Source of the DNA: Microbacterium paulum
GTDB taxonomy: Bacteria; Actinomycetota; Actinomycetes; Actinomycetales; Microbacteriaceae
NCBI RefSeq assembly: GCF_015707995.1
Contig: NZ_JAAGRY010000001.1
Span: 1-64,000 of the forward strand
Direction of reading: 5' to 3'
DNA: 64,000 bases
This document shows, one piece after another, positions 9,708 to 18,063 of this stretch (position 1 is its first letter; the number at the start of each line of letters is the position of its first letter). Below the pieces are notes generated by a model. That model did not search any database. It saw only the letters and a list, made by a program, of their open reading frames with translations, and was not told where the DNA came from. The translations under genes and the position numbers were made by a program.

Positions 9708-11538
9708 GAGCCTCCTTCGGCGAGGTGGCGGGTGCGACGAAGTACGTCCTCTCCGAAGCCTCGCCCTTTTTGCCGATGTTGAACCCCGAGATCGGCCGGA
9801 AATAACCCATCACCCGCGTCCACACCTCGCAGTCGGCCGCACACGTGGGGCACGTCTCGTGATGACCCGACACGTAGCCGTGGCGCGGGCAGATCGAGAA
9901 CGTCGGCGTGATCGTGAGATACGGCAGGCGGAAGCGCTCGAGCGAGCGGCGCACGAGGTCGCGGCACGCGCGCGCCGATTCCATCGCCTCGCCGAGGTAG
10001 AGGTGCAGCACGGTGCCGCCGGTGTACTTCTGCTGCAGCGGCTCCTGCAGCGCCATCGCGAGGAACGGGTCGGAGGTGAAACCGACCGGCAGCTGCGACG
10101 AGTTCGTGTAGTAGGGGTTCTCGGGTGTTCCGGCGTGACGGATGCCCGCGTCGCCGAACCGCGCGATGTCCTCTTTCGCGAAGCGGTAGGTCGTGCCCTC
10201 CGCCGGGGTCGCCTCGAGGTTGTACATGCGGCCCGTCTGCTCTTGGAAGGCGACGATGCGCTCTCGCACCCGGTCGAGCAGGCGCATCGCGGCGGCTGCC
10301 CCGGCCTCGTCGGTGATGTCGTGCTCATCGCGCGTGAGGTTTCGCACGTATTCGTTGATGCCGTTGACGCCGATCGTCGAGAAGTGGTTGTCGAAGGTGC
10401 CGAGGTAGCGCTGCGTGTACGGGAACAGGCCCGCCTCGAGGTGCCGGGCGATGACCTCTCGCTTGGCCTCGAGGCTGTCGCGGGCGATGTCGAGCAGTTC
10501 GTCGAGGCGCGCGAGGGCGGATGCCTCGTCGGCGGAGTGCACGAAGCCGAGGCGCGCGCAGTTGATCGTGACGACGCCGATCGAGCCGGTCTGCTCGGCT
10601 GAGCCGAAGAGGCCGTTGCCGCGTTTGAGCAGCTCGGTCAGGTCGAGCTGCAGCCGGCAGCACATCGACCGGATCATGTGCGGGTCGAGGTCGGAGTTCA
10701 CGAAGTTCTGGAAGTAGGGAAGTCCGTACTTGGCGGTCATCGCGAAGAGGGCCTCGACGTTCTCGCCCTCCCAGTCGAAGTCGCGGGTGATGTTGTAGGT
10801 GGGGATCGGGAACGTGAAGGCCCGCCCGTCGGCATCCCCCTCGGTCATCACGTCGATGAACGCGCGGTTGATCATCGCCATCTCGGCCGCGAGCTCGCCG
10901 TAGGCGACGTCCTGCACCTCGCCGCCGATGAGCGGGCGCTGGTCGGCGAGGTCGTCGGGGCACACCCAGTCGAAGGTGAGGTTGGTGAACGGGGTCTGGG
11001 TGCCCCACCTGCTCGGTACGTTGAGATTGAAGATGAACTCCTGCATCTGCTGCCGCACCTCGTTGGAGGTGAGGCCGTCGCGCCGCACGTAGGGGGCGAG
11101 GTAGGTGTCGAACGACGAGAACGCCTGCGCGCCCGCCCACTCGTTCTGGAGCGTTCCGAGGAAGTTGACCAGCTGCCCGAGGGCGCTCGAGAAGTGGCGC
11201 GGGGGAGCGCTCGAGACGCGGCCGGGCACCCCGCCGAGACCCTGCTCGAGCACCATGCGCAGCGACCATCCGGCGCAGTACCCGGCGAAGACGTCGAGGT
11301 CGTGGATGTGCAGGTCGCCCTCGCGATGCGCGAGCCCCGCCTCGGGCGCGTAGACCTCGTCGAGCCAGTAGTTGGCGATGAGCTTGCCGGCCGCATTCAG
11401 CACCATGCCACCGAGTGAATAGCCCTGGTTCGCGTTGGCGTTGACCCGCCAATCCGCGCGGGCGAGGTATTCGTCGATCGTCTCTTTCACAGAGACCGTG
11501 GCGGAGGCCGTGGTGGAGGCGGTGCGGGCAGAGGGCAT
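9682..11538 (-). CDS. nrdD: Class III (anaerobic) ribonucleoside-triphosphate reductase
   Basis: NrdD reduces ribonucleotides to deoxyribonucleotides without oxygen, using a glycyl radical. The catalytic region begins at once (ANQGYSLGGM), so the usual N-terminal ATP-cone regulatory domain appears to be missing. Diagnostic parts are LHIHDLD, TQTPFTNLTFD, the zinc-binding end ICPRHGY...CPTC and the glycyl-radical loop RVMGYFRPISGFN. Length is 618 residues. The gene is controlled by a double NrdR box upstream. It shows that the host can make dNTPs anaerobically. Confidence 0.93.
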   Translation of the reverse strand: MPSARTASTTASATVSVKETIDEYLARADWRVNANANQGYSLGGMVLNAAGKLIANYWLDEVYAPEAGLAHREGDLHIHDLDVFAGYCAGWSLRMVLEQGLGGVPGRVSSAPPRHFSSALGQLVNFLGTLQNEWAGAQAFSSFDTYLAPYVRRDGLTSNEVRQQMQEFIFNLNVPSRWGTQTPFTNLTFDWVCPDDLADQRPLIGGEVQDVAYGELAAEMAMINRAFIDVMTEGDADGRAFTFPIPTYNITRDFDWEGENVEALFAMTAKYGLPYFQNFVNSDLDPHMIRSMCCRLQLDLTELLKRGNGLFGSAEQTGSIGVVTINCARLGFVHSADEASALARLDELLDIARDSLEAKREVIARHLEAGLFPYTQRYLGTFDNHFSTIGVNGINEYVRNLTRDEHDITDEAGAAAAMRLLDRVRERIVAFQEQTGRMYNLEATPAEGTTYRFAKEDIARFGDAGIRHAGTPENPYYTNSSQLPVGFTSDPFLAMALQEPLQQKYTGGTVLHLYLGEAMESARACRDLVRRSLERFRLPYLTITPTFSICPRHGYVSGHHETCPTCAADCEVWTRVMGYFRPISGFNIGKKGEASERTYFVAPATSPKEAHGPRSRRQ

Positions 11539-11601
11539 GGCGGCCTGCTTTCGGTGTCGAGCGCTCGCGTCGGGTCACGAGTCGAGCGAAGTGGTATGAC
11601 C

Positions 11602-11648
11602 ACACCATATCTGGGGTGCTTTGTGCGAAACGGCACCATATGTGGTGT
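11602..11648 (-). promoter_or_regulatory. Tandem NrdR boxes upstream of nrdDG
   Basis: Two imperfect 16-bp palindromes match the NrdR box consensus acaCwAtATaTwGtgt: ACACCATATCTGGGGT at 11602-11617 and GCACCATATGTGGTGT at 11633-11648. Their starts are 31 bp apart, about three helical turns, which is the known spacing for cooperative NrdR binding. They lie 64-110 bp upstream of the nrdD start. The repressor gene nrdR is not in this window. Confidence 0.85.
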
Positions 11649-11729
11649 GTCGCGTGGATTCGGGTCGGTGTGGAGACGCGTCGTGACGCGGCGGGCGCTC
11701 TCGGGGCCCGATTGTGACAGGCTGAAGCG

Positions 11730-12632
11730 GTGACCATCGTTCCTCCTGCCGCCGGAGAGCCGCGCCGCCCCGACGGGCCGCGCGACCCGGGCGACGCGTG
11801 GGTTGTGGCCGGGGACGGCACCAAGTACTGGGGGCGGTTCGGGGCCTCGGGCCTGCTCGCCGTCGACGCGGCGCGCGGGGTGCTGCTGCAGCACCGCGTC
11901 GCGTGGAGTCATCACGGCGACACGTGGGGGCTCCCGGGCGGCGCGCGTCACCAGGGAGAGTCGGCCTGCGACGCGGCGCTGCGCGAATCGGCCGAAGAGG
12001 CGGGGGTGCCGCGCGCGGCCGTCGCGCCGCGGCTGATCAGCGTGTACGACATCGGCGTGTGGACATACTCGACGCTCGTCGCCGACGTGACCACACCGTT
12101 CGAACCGGTGATCAGCGACCCCGAGAGCCGCGAACTCGCGTGGGTGCCGGTCGACGACGTGGAGTCGTACCTGCTGCATCCGGGGTTCGCGGCGTCGTGG
12201 CCGCGGTTGCGCGCCCTGCTGCCCGTGCGCCCCACGCTCGTCGTTGACGCGGCGAACGTCGTCGGCTCGGTGCCCGACGGCTGGTGGCGCGACCGCGCCG
12301 GTGCCGCCGCGCGGCTGCGCGACGCGCTCGCCGCCCTCGCGGAGCGCGGGGTGGATGCCGCGGCGCTCGAGCTTCCCGAGAACGTGTGGTTCCCCGAGAT
12401 CGTGCTCGTCGTGGAGGGTGACGCGCGCGCCGTCGAGGGCGATGCGGCGGGTGCGGTGCGGATCGTCAGGGCTGCCGGCGCCGGCGACGACGCGATCGTC
12501 GAGGTCGCCGACGGCCTGCGCGCGGAGGGCCGCGCCGTCACGGCCGTGACGAGCGACCGAGAGCTCACCGGACGGCTGGAGCGATCCGGGGCATCCGTTC
12601 GATCGGTGTCGTGGCTGCGCGATCTGCTCTGA
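11730..12632 (+). CDS. NUDIX hydrolase fused to NYN (YacP-like) domain
   Basis: A 300-residue two-domain protein. The N-terminal half carries a perfect Nudix box (GARHQGE-x7-REsaEEaG), implying hydrolysis of a nucleoside diphosphate derivative, possibly an oxidised nucleotide. The C-terminal half from about residue 165 (RPTLVVDAANVVGS...) is a PIN-like NYN domain typical of RNases, with the acidic residues VVDAANV, EGDA and VTSDREL. This fusion is seen in actinobacteria. The start is GTG at 11730. The target is unknown. Confidence 0.8.
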   Translation: MTIVPPAAGEPRRPDGPRDPGDAWVVAGDGTKYWGRFGASGLLAVDAARGVLLQHRVAWSHHGDTWGLPGGARHQGESACDAALRESAEEAGVPRAAVAPRLISVYDIGVWTYSTLVADVTTPFEPVISDPESRELAWVPVDDVESYLLHPGFAASWPRLRALLPVRPTLVVDAANVVGSVPDGWWRDRAGAAARLRDALAALAERGVDAAALELPENVWFPEIVLVVEGDARAVEGDAAGAVRIVRAAGAGDDAIVEVADGLRAEGRAVTAVTSDRELTGRLERSGASVRSVSWLRDLL

Positions 12633-13030
12633 CCCGCCGGCCCGCCCGGCGGCGGATCGCGGCGATCGTGCTGCTGGTTCTGGTCGTCGCGGCGGGGCTC
12701 GTCGTGCACGAGGGGTTCCCGGCGTCGACGGTCACCGACATCGCCGGGGACGCGCTCTACACCGGTGCGATCTACCTCGGCATCGTCGTGCTGTGGCCGC
12801 GCGGTCGGCCGTTGATCGTCGGATCGCTCGCGGCGGGCTGGTGCATCGCGGTCGAGCTGTTGCAGCTGACCGGCCTGCCGGCACGGTGGGGCGCGGCGTG
12901 GCCGCCGCTGCGCTTCGTGTTCGGATCGGGGTTCGACGCGCGCGATCTCGTCGTCTACGTGTGCGCCGCCGCTGTGTGCGTCGCGATCGACGGGGTCATC
13001 GTGCGGAGCCGCGGCGCAGCAGGGCGATGA
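12611..13030 (+). CDS. DUF2809-type small membrane protein
   Basis: A 139-residue protein with four predicted membrane segments (about 17-34, 45-62, 69-86 and 112-130). The region GDALYTGAIYLGIVVLWP and the pattern VELLQLTG...FGSGFDARDLVVY fit the DUF2809 family of uncharacterised membrane proteins. It starts with GTG inside the end of the NUDIX gene, so it is translationally coupled to it. Its 3' end overlaps the convergent YhhN-like gene. Confidence 0.65.
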   Translation: MAARSALTRRPARRRIAAIVLLVLVVAAGLVVHEGFPASTVTDIAGDALYTGAIYLGIVVLWPRGRPLIVGSLAAGWCIAVELLQLTGLPARWGAAWPPLRFVFGSGFDARDLVVYVCAAAVCVAIDGVIVRSRGAAGR

Positions 13031-13742
13031 TGCCCGCGGCGAGCAGGAACTGCCCGAGCCCGTAGGTCGCCATCACCGCGACGTCGCCGATGACGTCGGC
13101 GGCGCCGGGGAGGAACAGGCGCAGCGCGAGCAGCGTGTCGGATGCCAGGAACAGCATCCCGCCGAGGGCGGTCGCCCGCGATCCGAGGCTGGCCGCCGCG
13201 GCGGTGCCGCCCAGCACGAGACCGTAGAGCGCGACGCCGATCGCGAGTGCGCCGAGGTGCGGCCACAGCACGGCGATCATGGCGACCCACCAGACGACAT
13301 AGACGAGTGTCCAGCGCGGCAGACGCGCGCGGGGGCGTGCGCCGCGCGCCAGGCGCACGAAGAGCACGATGTAGAGCACGTGTGCGACGCCGAAGCAGGC
13401 GAGCATCGCGGGCAGCTCGTCGGCGAGGAAAGGGAAGAACCAGGCCGCGCCGTCGCCGAGCCACGAGACGGCGAGCGCCAGCAGCAGCAGCGCGATCGTG
13501 GCGCGCGCCCGTCGCGCGAGGCCGCGGGATACCACCGATACGCCGACGGCCAGCGCGGGCATGAGGGCGAGCTTGGTCGGGTAGACGAGGGTCGCCGGCC
13601 CCACCGCGAGGGCGACGAGATGGATGACCAGGACGATCAGGTAGGGCACGAACAGGGCGAGGGTGCGCCAGGGGACGGGTTCGTCACTGGGCGTGCGTCG
13701 CGGCAGAGCGCCGGCGGAAGGTCCGGATGCGGGGGTCGTCAT
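12996..13742 (-). CDS. YhhN-family membrane protein (lysoplasmalogenase-like)
   Basis: A 248-residue protein with about eight hydrophobic helices and the YhhN features KLALMPALAV and LFLASDTLLALRLF. Members of this family, such as TMEM86B, hydrolyse lysoplasmalogen; most bacterial members are untested. The reading frame is open far upstream, but the ATG at 13740-13742 begins the conserved part after a short proline- and serine-rich leader. It overlaps the 3' end of the DUF2809 gene by 35 bp. Confidence 0.7.
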   Translation of the reverse strand: MTTPASGPSAGALPRRTPSDEPVPWRTLALFVPYLIVLVIHLVALAVGPATLVYPTKLALMPALAVGVSVVSRGLARRARATIALLLLALAVSWLGDGAAWFFPFLADELPAMLACFGVAHVLYIVLFVRLARGARPRARLPRWTLVYVVWWVAMIAVLWPHLGALAIGVALYGLVLGGTAAAASLGSRATALGGMLFLASDTLLALRLFLPGAADVIGDVAVMATYGLGQFLLAAGIIALLRRGSAR

Positions 13743-13833
13743 GGCGCTCCTTTGCGCGGGTGGGTCGGTCGGGCGAGCGGCTGGTTGCTTGAGTGAGTCG
13801 GGTGTGCTCGGGCGGGTCGGCGGCGGCGCGGGC

Positions 13834-14196
13834 TCAGTCGCGGCCGCGCAGGTGGTCGATCTCGCGTCGCTCGCGCTTGGTCGGTCGCCCCGCGCCGCGG
13901 TCGCGCACGGCGAGGAGCGCGACCGGTTCACGGACGGGGGTGCGGTCTTCGGCGGCGAGAGCGGCCAGCGGCGGGCCGACGCGTTTGGTGAGCAGCTGCC
14001 GCACCACGAGGATGCGGTCGAAGCCTGCGATCCGCACGCGCAGCTCGTCGCCGATTTTGACGGACTGTGAGGCCTTCGCTTTCTCGCCACCGACGCGCAC
14101 GTGGCCGGCGCGGCAGGCGGTGGTCGCTGCGGAGCGGGTCTTGTAGACGCGCACGGCCCACAGCCAGGCATCCACCCTCACCGATCCTTCGCTCAC
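13834..14196 (-). CDS. S4-domain RNA-binding protein (Hsp15-like)
   Basis: A 120-residue protein with an N-terminal S4 domain, VRVDAWLWAVRVYKTRSAA, then HVRVGGEKAKASQSVKIGDELRV. The pattern and size fit the HslR/Hsp15 group, which binds stalled 50S subunits with nascent chains. The basic C-terminus (GRPTKRERREIDHL) is typical. The GTG at 14196 is the chosen start because the frame upstream gives unrelated low-complexity sequence. Confidence 0.8.
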   Translation of the reverse strand: MSEGSVRVDAWLWAVRVYKTRSAATTACRAGHVRVGGEKAKASQSVKIGDELRVRIAGFDRILVVRQLLTKRVGPPLAALAAEDRTPVREPVALLAVRDRGAGRPTKRERREIDHLRGRD

Positions 14197-14245
14197 GCTG
14201 TCGATTCTCGCACCGCGCGACGCCGGCACGGGGATGTGGGTGGTG

Positions 14246-14824
14246 TCACGCGAGGGTGAGCGAGACGATCGGTCGGGCCGGAGCGGGGCGGGCGACCTCG
14301 GTGAATCCGGCGTCGGCGAAGCTCGAGAGGGCGCCGTGGAAGAGATCGTTCGACGACGCCTTGGTCCTGTCGGTGTCGATGGGGTATCCCTCGATGACGC
14401 GGGCGCCGTGCGCACGTGCGTGGTCGACGGCGGCAGCGAGCAGCCGGTTCGCGACACCGGCGCCCCGGTGCTCGCGCCGCACCACGAAGCACGTGATCGC
14501 CCAGACCGAGGCGTCGTCGAAGGGTTCGGGCGACTGCTGCAGATTGCGCGTGCGGGACAGGCGCGGCTGGTCTGGCCGCGGCGAGACCTTGACCCATCCG
14601 GCGGCCTCGCCGTCGACGTAGGCGAGGAGCGCCGAGGCGACGGGCGCTTCGAGGTCGCTGCGCAGTAGCTCACGCCGCTCGTCGCGCGAGCTGGCGCTGA
14701 AGTCTTTGGCGCGCAGCATCCACCATTGGCACCAGCACGAGGCGCCGTCGCCCCCGCCGGTGAGCGCGTGCTCGACGTCGTCGAAGCGGTCGACGGATGC
14801 CTCTGCGATGCGGATCTCGGTCAT
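14246..14824 (-). CDS. GNAT-family N-acetyltransferase
   Basis: A 192-residue acetyltransferase. The acetyl-CoA binding motif A appears as ITCFVVRREHRGAGVANRLLAAAVDHARAHGA, with the R/Q-x-x-G-x-G/A signature in REHRGAGVA. The N-terminus (SCWCQWWMLRAKDF) resembles the actinobacterial GNAT group that includes small stress-related acetyltransferases. The substrate is unknown. It is the last protein gene before the tRNA-Pro locus. Confidence 0.8.
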   Translation of the reverse strand: MTEIRIAEASVDRFDDVEHALTGGGDGASCWCQWWMLRAKDFSASSRDERRELLRSDLEAPVASALLAYVDGEAAGWVKVSPRPDQPRLSRTRNLQQSPEPFDDASVWAITCFVVRREHRGAGVANRLLAAAVDHARAHGARVIEGYPIDTDRTKASSNDLFHGALSSFADAGFTEVARPAPARPIVSLTLA

Positions 14825-14929
14825 GCGCCGACACTAGTGGCGGGTACCGACACGCGCCATGCGGCTCGGTTCGCGAGAGCCAGTGCAACCGGTTAGGATA
14901 GGGGAGTTGTCCGCGTGCGGACGACGGAC

Positions 14930-14973
<44 letters not shown>

Positions 14974-15009
14974 TGCGGTAACGACTGTTTCCGGCCGAAA
15001 AGTGAACAA

Positions 15010-15083
15010 CGGGATGTGGCGCAGCTTGGTAGCGCACCTGACTGGGGGTCAGGGGGTCGCAGGTTCAAATCCTGTCATCCCGA
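15010..15083 (+). tRNA. tRNA-Pro (GGG)
   Basis: A complete cloverleaf: acceptor strands CGGGATG and CATCCCG, D arm GCGC/GCGC, anticodon stem CCTGA/TCAGG with loop CTGGGGG (anticodon GGG at 15044-15046), and T arm GCAGG-TTCAAAT-CCTGT. The discriminator is A at 15083, and CCA is not encoded. A tyrosine integrase gene lies directly downstream, which makes the 3' end the likely attachment site. Confidence 0.95.
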
Positions 15084-15088
15084 CAGAA

Positions 15089-15123
15089 AAGCCCAGGTGA
15101 GAGCATGTTTCTCGCCTGGGCTT
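15089..15123. terminator. Strong hairpin after tRNA-Pro
   Basis: AAGCCCAGGTGAGA (15089-15102) pairs with TCTCGCCTGGGCTT (15110-15123) over 14 bp with one G-U pair and a 7-base loop. It sits 5 bp after the tRNA and very probably ends its transcript. Confidence 0.75.
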
Positions 15124-15220
15124 CGTCGTTTCTGCGGTCCTCTTCGGAGGGGTTTATGGAAGCATCCCGCCAGTGAAGGCTGATGCCCTTCGAGACCCCC
15201 AGTTGCGACTGTTGTGACGA

Positions 15221-15242
15221 GCCGGGACCTGGCCGGGACCTG
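15221..15242. repeat. Perfect 11-bp tandem repeat beside the integrase gene
   Basis: GCCGGGACCTG occurs twice back to back, between tRNA-Pro and the 3' end of the integrase gene. Short direct repeats here could be arm-type integrase or excisionase sites. The rest of 15124-15273 shows no gene. Confidence 0.5.
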
Positions 15243-15273
15243 GAGCCCGTTTTCACTGCGATCCGCGACCGTT

Positions 15274-16497
15274 TCATCGCCCGGGTGCGGCTGTCCGACG
15301 GGTCTTGGTAGGAGCCTCGCGGGTGGCGTTTTCTTGTCCGTCAAGGAACGCATTCGCGCGAGCGGCAGCGTCGGTGAGGTGTCGGGTGTCGGGGTGCAAG
15401 TAGCCGCGGGTGGTCTCGATGGACTTGTGCCCGAGGATGCCTTGGAGGACGTGGAGCGGGATGCCGGCGTCGGCGAGCCAGGTTGCTCCAGTGTGCCGGA
15501 GCCCGTGCCGGGTGAGGCTCGTCAGTTCAAGATCGGTGACGAGCTGATCCCACTTCGTCGCGTCCCTGACGGAGGCGGTAGTGAGCACCCCGCCGCGGGG
15601 TCCGGTCAGTAGTCGTTCCTCGGGCTCGCGGTCGGCGGTCAGGCGCTCAAGCACGGGGGTGAGCGCGTGCAGGATGGGGACGTGTCGGATGTCTCGTCCC
15701 TTGGTCTGCTTGGTAACAAGGCCGCCTGCGCCTGGGTAGGTTTGGCGGCGGATCGTGACGATCCGTTGATCCCAGTCGATGTCGCCGACTTGAAGGCCGG
15801 AGATCTCGGAGCCGCGGGCGGCGAGGAGCGCGCAGAGCATCACGAAGTCGGAGTAGCTCTGATGCGCCTCCCCACATCGGTCTGCCAGCGCCGAGAGGGT
15901 CGCGAGGTCTTTGAGCGCGTGGACGCGCGGTGACTGGTCGTCTTCCTTGAGGTTGAGGGCTGATTTCCCGAGGGAGCGTCTGGACCGGTTGCGGGCGGGG
16001 TTGCTGGGGAGGAGGTCGTCGCGGACGGCTTCGTCGAGGACGCGGACGAGGGGTGCGATGGTGTTCTTGATGGTTGACGCGGAGTGCTGGGTTTCCCACT
16101 GGTCGATGGTGCGGTCGATCATCCCGGCCGTGATCTGCGACAGTGGCAAATGTCCGAGGGCGGGGAGGACGCGGAGGCGGAGTCCGAGTTTGTAGCCGTC
16201 GACGGTGGAGGTCGGGTCCAGGCCTCGCTGCCATCGGTCGCCGATCATCTCGACGTAGTCGGAGAACAGGATGCGTTTGTCGATCCCGAGTTCGGCGGAG
16301 GCCTGCAGGTACTGGAAGAACTCTTCGGCGGCGTTCTCGTTGGGGACGACGAGCGCGCGGGTGACGCGTTTGCGGGTGTGGGGGTCGATCCAGCGGGCGC
16401 GAGCACGGATCCCCGAGGCACGGTGTTCAAGGTCGGTGGTGACCTTCACCCCGATCGGCGGCACCGGCAGAGGTGCGGTCGGTTCAGGCGTGCTCAT
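15274..16497 (-). CDS. Tyrosine recombinase / integrase
   Basis: A 407-residue phage-type integrase. The C-terminal catalytic domain shows arginine I in LAARGSEISGL, the box HGLRHTGATWL (H and arginine II), the second histidine in LGHKS and the nucleophile tyrosine in TTRGYLHPD. An N-terminal arm-binding part and SAM-like core-binding domain precede it. It points toward tRNA-Pro and should integrate and excise the element there. It overlaps the HTH gene upstream by 14 bp, coupling integrase to excisionase expression. Confidence 0.93.
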   Translation of the reverse strand: MSTPEPTAPLPVPPIGVKVTTDLEHRASGIRARARWIDPHTRKRVTRALVVPNENAAEEFFQYLQASAELGIDKRILFSDYVEMIGDRWQRGLDPTSTVDGYKLGLRLRVLPALGHLPLSQITAGMIDRTIDQWETQHSASTIKNTIAPLVRVLDEAVRDDLLPSNPARNRSRRSLGKSALNLKEDDQSPRVHALKDLATLSALADRCGEAHQSYSDFVMLCALLAARGSEISGLQVGDIDWDQRIVTIRRQTYPGAGGLVTKQTKGRDIRHVPILHALTPVLERLTADREPEERLLTGPRGGVLTTASVRDATKWDQLVTDLELTSLTRHGLRHTGATWLADAGIPLHVLQGILGHKSIETTRGYLHPDTRHLTDAAARANAFLDGQENATREAPTKTRRTAAPGR

Positions 16498-16693
16498 CGG
16501 TGCCGAGGGAGGCGAGCCAGCGCTCGACCTGTTCGATGCGGTACCGGGTCACGCCACCGATTCGGATGAACGGGGGCCCCTTCTTCTCGGCCCGCCACCT
16601 CGACAGCGTCGATTCCGACACCCGCAGGAACGCCGCGATCTCCCGGCTGTCCCGCAGCGGTGAAACGAGGACGTCACCGGTCTGTTCGGTCAT
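16484..16693 (-). CDS. Excisionase-like helix-turn-helix protein
   Basis: A 69-residue protein with a MerR/excisionase-type winged helix: REIAAFLRVSESTLSRWRAEKKGPPFIRIGG followed by TRYRIEQVERWLASL. Such proteins bind attachment sites and bias recombination toward excision. The ATG at 16691-16693 overlaps the stop of the preceding gene in ATGA, and its own end overlaps the integrase start, so the three are read as one unit. Confidence 0.85.
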   Translation of the reverse strand: MTEQTGDVLVSPLRDSREIAAFLRVSESTLSRWRAEKKGPPFIRIGGVTRYRIEQVERWLASLGTDEHA

Positions 16694-17361
16694 GACTGCT
16701 CGCTCCAATCGATGTTCACGATCTCCCGGATCGTCGCGTCCTGCTCCGCAATCCGGGCCTTGACCTGCTCCTCGACGAACGCGAGGAAATCGTCCGTGCG
16801 CTTCGCGACGGGGCGTTCGGTGGTGTCGGGTTCTGTCCAGTCTTCGGCTTCTCCGCCGGGCCACACTGTGATGCGGGTGGGGCGGTCGCGGTCAAGGCGG
16901 GTGCCGGAGATCGTGACCCAGTCCCGCAATCGTTCGCGGGCGACGCTGAAGTCGTGGTGCCAGGCGAGGGCCTGGTTGCCTTTGGCTTGTGGGTCGAAGC
17001 AAAACAGCCAGTGCTGGCGCAGGGCGGACAGCTCCCAGAGGAGCTCGGGGTGGCGATGCCACATCGGCGGGACCACTTGTGCGGGGAGGCCGTAGGCGTG
17101 GCGGAGCCAGTCGACCCATCCGTTCAGCTCGAGAAGCTCGTGCTCGAGGTCGGTGGGTGGGAGGGTGCGCCAGTTGATCGGGCGTGCCACCGCGGTGAGC
17201 GACTTCGCCAGGTCCGCCTGGAACGTTTGCTTCGCGAACTGCTTCGCTTTCTCAGCGACGTCTGCGGGGAGCTCGGACAGATCAATCCCATCGAAGTCAG
17301 GCTCCGACACGGTCGAACCCGCGTCGGGCAGATCGGGTGGGGTGGGGCTGTTGGTGGTCAT
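16690..17361 (-). CDS. Conserved element protein of unknown function
   Basis: A 223-residue protein with an acidic N-terminus (about residues 1-45), a central tryptophan-rich part (INWRTLPPTDLEHELLELNGWVDWL, then VVPPMWHRHPELLWELSAL) and an acidic helical end. The pattern of a tryptophan-rich domain with WHRH recalls small proteins carried next to relaxosome genes of actinobacterial elements, but no family is recognised. It is cytoplasmic by composition and cotranscribed with the excisionase and integrase genes. Confidence 0.6.
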   Translation of the reverse strand: MTTNSPTPPDLPDAGSTVSEPDFDGIDLSELPADVAEKAKQFAKQTFQADLAKSLTAVARPINWRTLPPTDLEHELLELNGWVDWLRHAYGLPAQVVPPMWHRHPELLWELSALRQHWLFCFDPQAKGNQALAWHHDFSVARERLRDWVTISGTRLDRDRPTRITVWPGGEAEDWTEPDTTERPVAKRTDDFLAFVEEQVKARIAEQDATIREIVNIDWSEQS

Positions 17362-17482
17362 CAGAAAACTCCCGGAACGTGGCGAGGCGAAGAAGGAGAG
17401 CCGCGAAGGATGCGGCGCAGGAAGGAGGCGGGTGCGGCGACCAGACGGAGGTGGTGGGGTGGCTGGTCGCCGTACCCGCGGC

Positions 17483-17974
17483 TTATCGGGCGACCGCGTC
17501 GCCTTGCACGGACGCAGCGCTGGTCGCGGCGGGTGGTTCCGGGTCGAGTTGTGCTTCGCGGTCGGCGAGGGCCTGCTGCACCTGTTCCCGCACCGCGGCC
17601 TCCTGCTGGGGGGTTTCTCGTTCGGGCGGGGTGCGGTCGACGGTGTAGCGGGTGATGTTGTTGTCGTGTCCGATCCGGGACGCGACGAACTGCTCACGTT
17701 CGGTGCCGTCGCTACTGGTGTAGGTGCGGGTCTCGCCCTCGGCGAGGAAGTTGTCACCCTTCTGGAACTGCTCGTGCGCGAGTTCCGCGGAGCGCCGGAA
17801 CATCACCAGGTCCGTGAACGTCGGCTCCAACGGGGTGAACGTCCCGTCGTCTTCGACCCGGGCCTGGGGCTGCCCGATCCGGGCGTAGAGGCGGGCGTCG
17901 CCCTTGCTGGTGAACGTCAGCTCCGGGTCGGACGCGACGAACCCCGACAGGGATTCCTTCGTGCGGATGGTCAT
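17483..17974 (-). CDS. ssb: Single-stranded DNA-binding protein with the shared C-terminal tail
   Basis: An OB-fold SSB of 163 residues: ESLSGFVASDPELTFTSKGDARLYARIG, then the strand DLVMFRRSAELAHEQFQKGDNFLAEGE typical of SSB. ATG 17974 is preferred over 17998 because GGGAGA lies at a good distance before it. Instead of the usual acidic DDDIPF tip, the protein ends in the tail QALADREAQLDPEPP (RE at 139-140) plus 19 residues. Five other proteins of this element share that tail. SSB would coat transferred or replicating single strands. Confidence 0.85.
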   Translation of the reverse strand: MTIRTKESLSGFVASDPELTFTSKGDARLYARIGQPQARVEDDGTFTPLEPTFTDLVMFRRSAELAHEQFQKGDNFLAEGETRTYTSSDGTEREQFVASRIGHDNNITRYTVDRTPPERETPQQEAAVREQVQQALADREAQLDPEPPAATSAASVQGDAVAR

Positions 17975-18025
17975 CGTGATATCTCCCAACATGTCCATGT
18001 CAATCCCGCAGCCGCGGGCTCACCA

Positions 18026-18035
18026 GACAGGTACG
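18026..18035 (-). promoter_or_regulatory. Element-wide upstream motif, copy before ssb
   Basis: Gene-sense CGTACCTGTC, 52 bp upstream of the ssb start. One of at least 13 similar sites. Confidence 0.55.
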
Positions 18036-18063
18036 ACCACGCCCCCGACCTACACGCCGGGTG

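Noticed and set aside
9631..10602. Long plus-strand open frame
   Set aside because: It lies fully antisense to nrdD and has the arginine-rich composition of a shadow frame in high-GC DNA.
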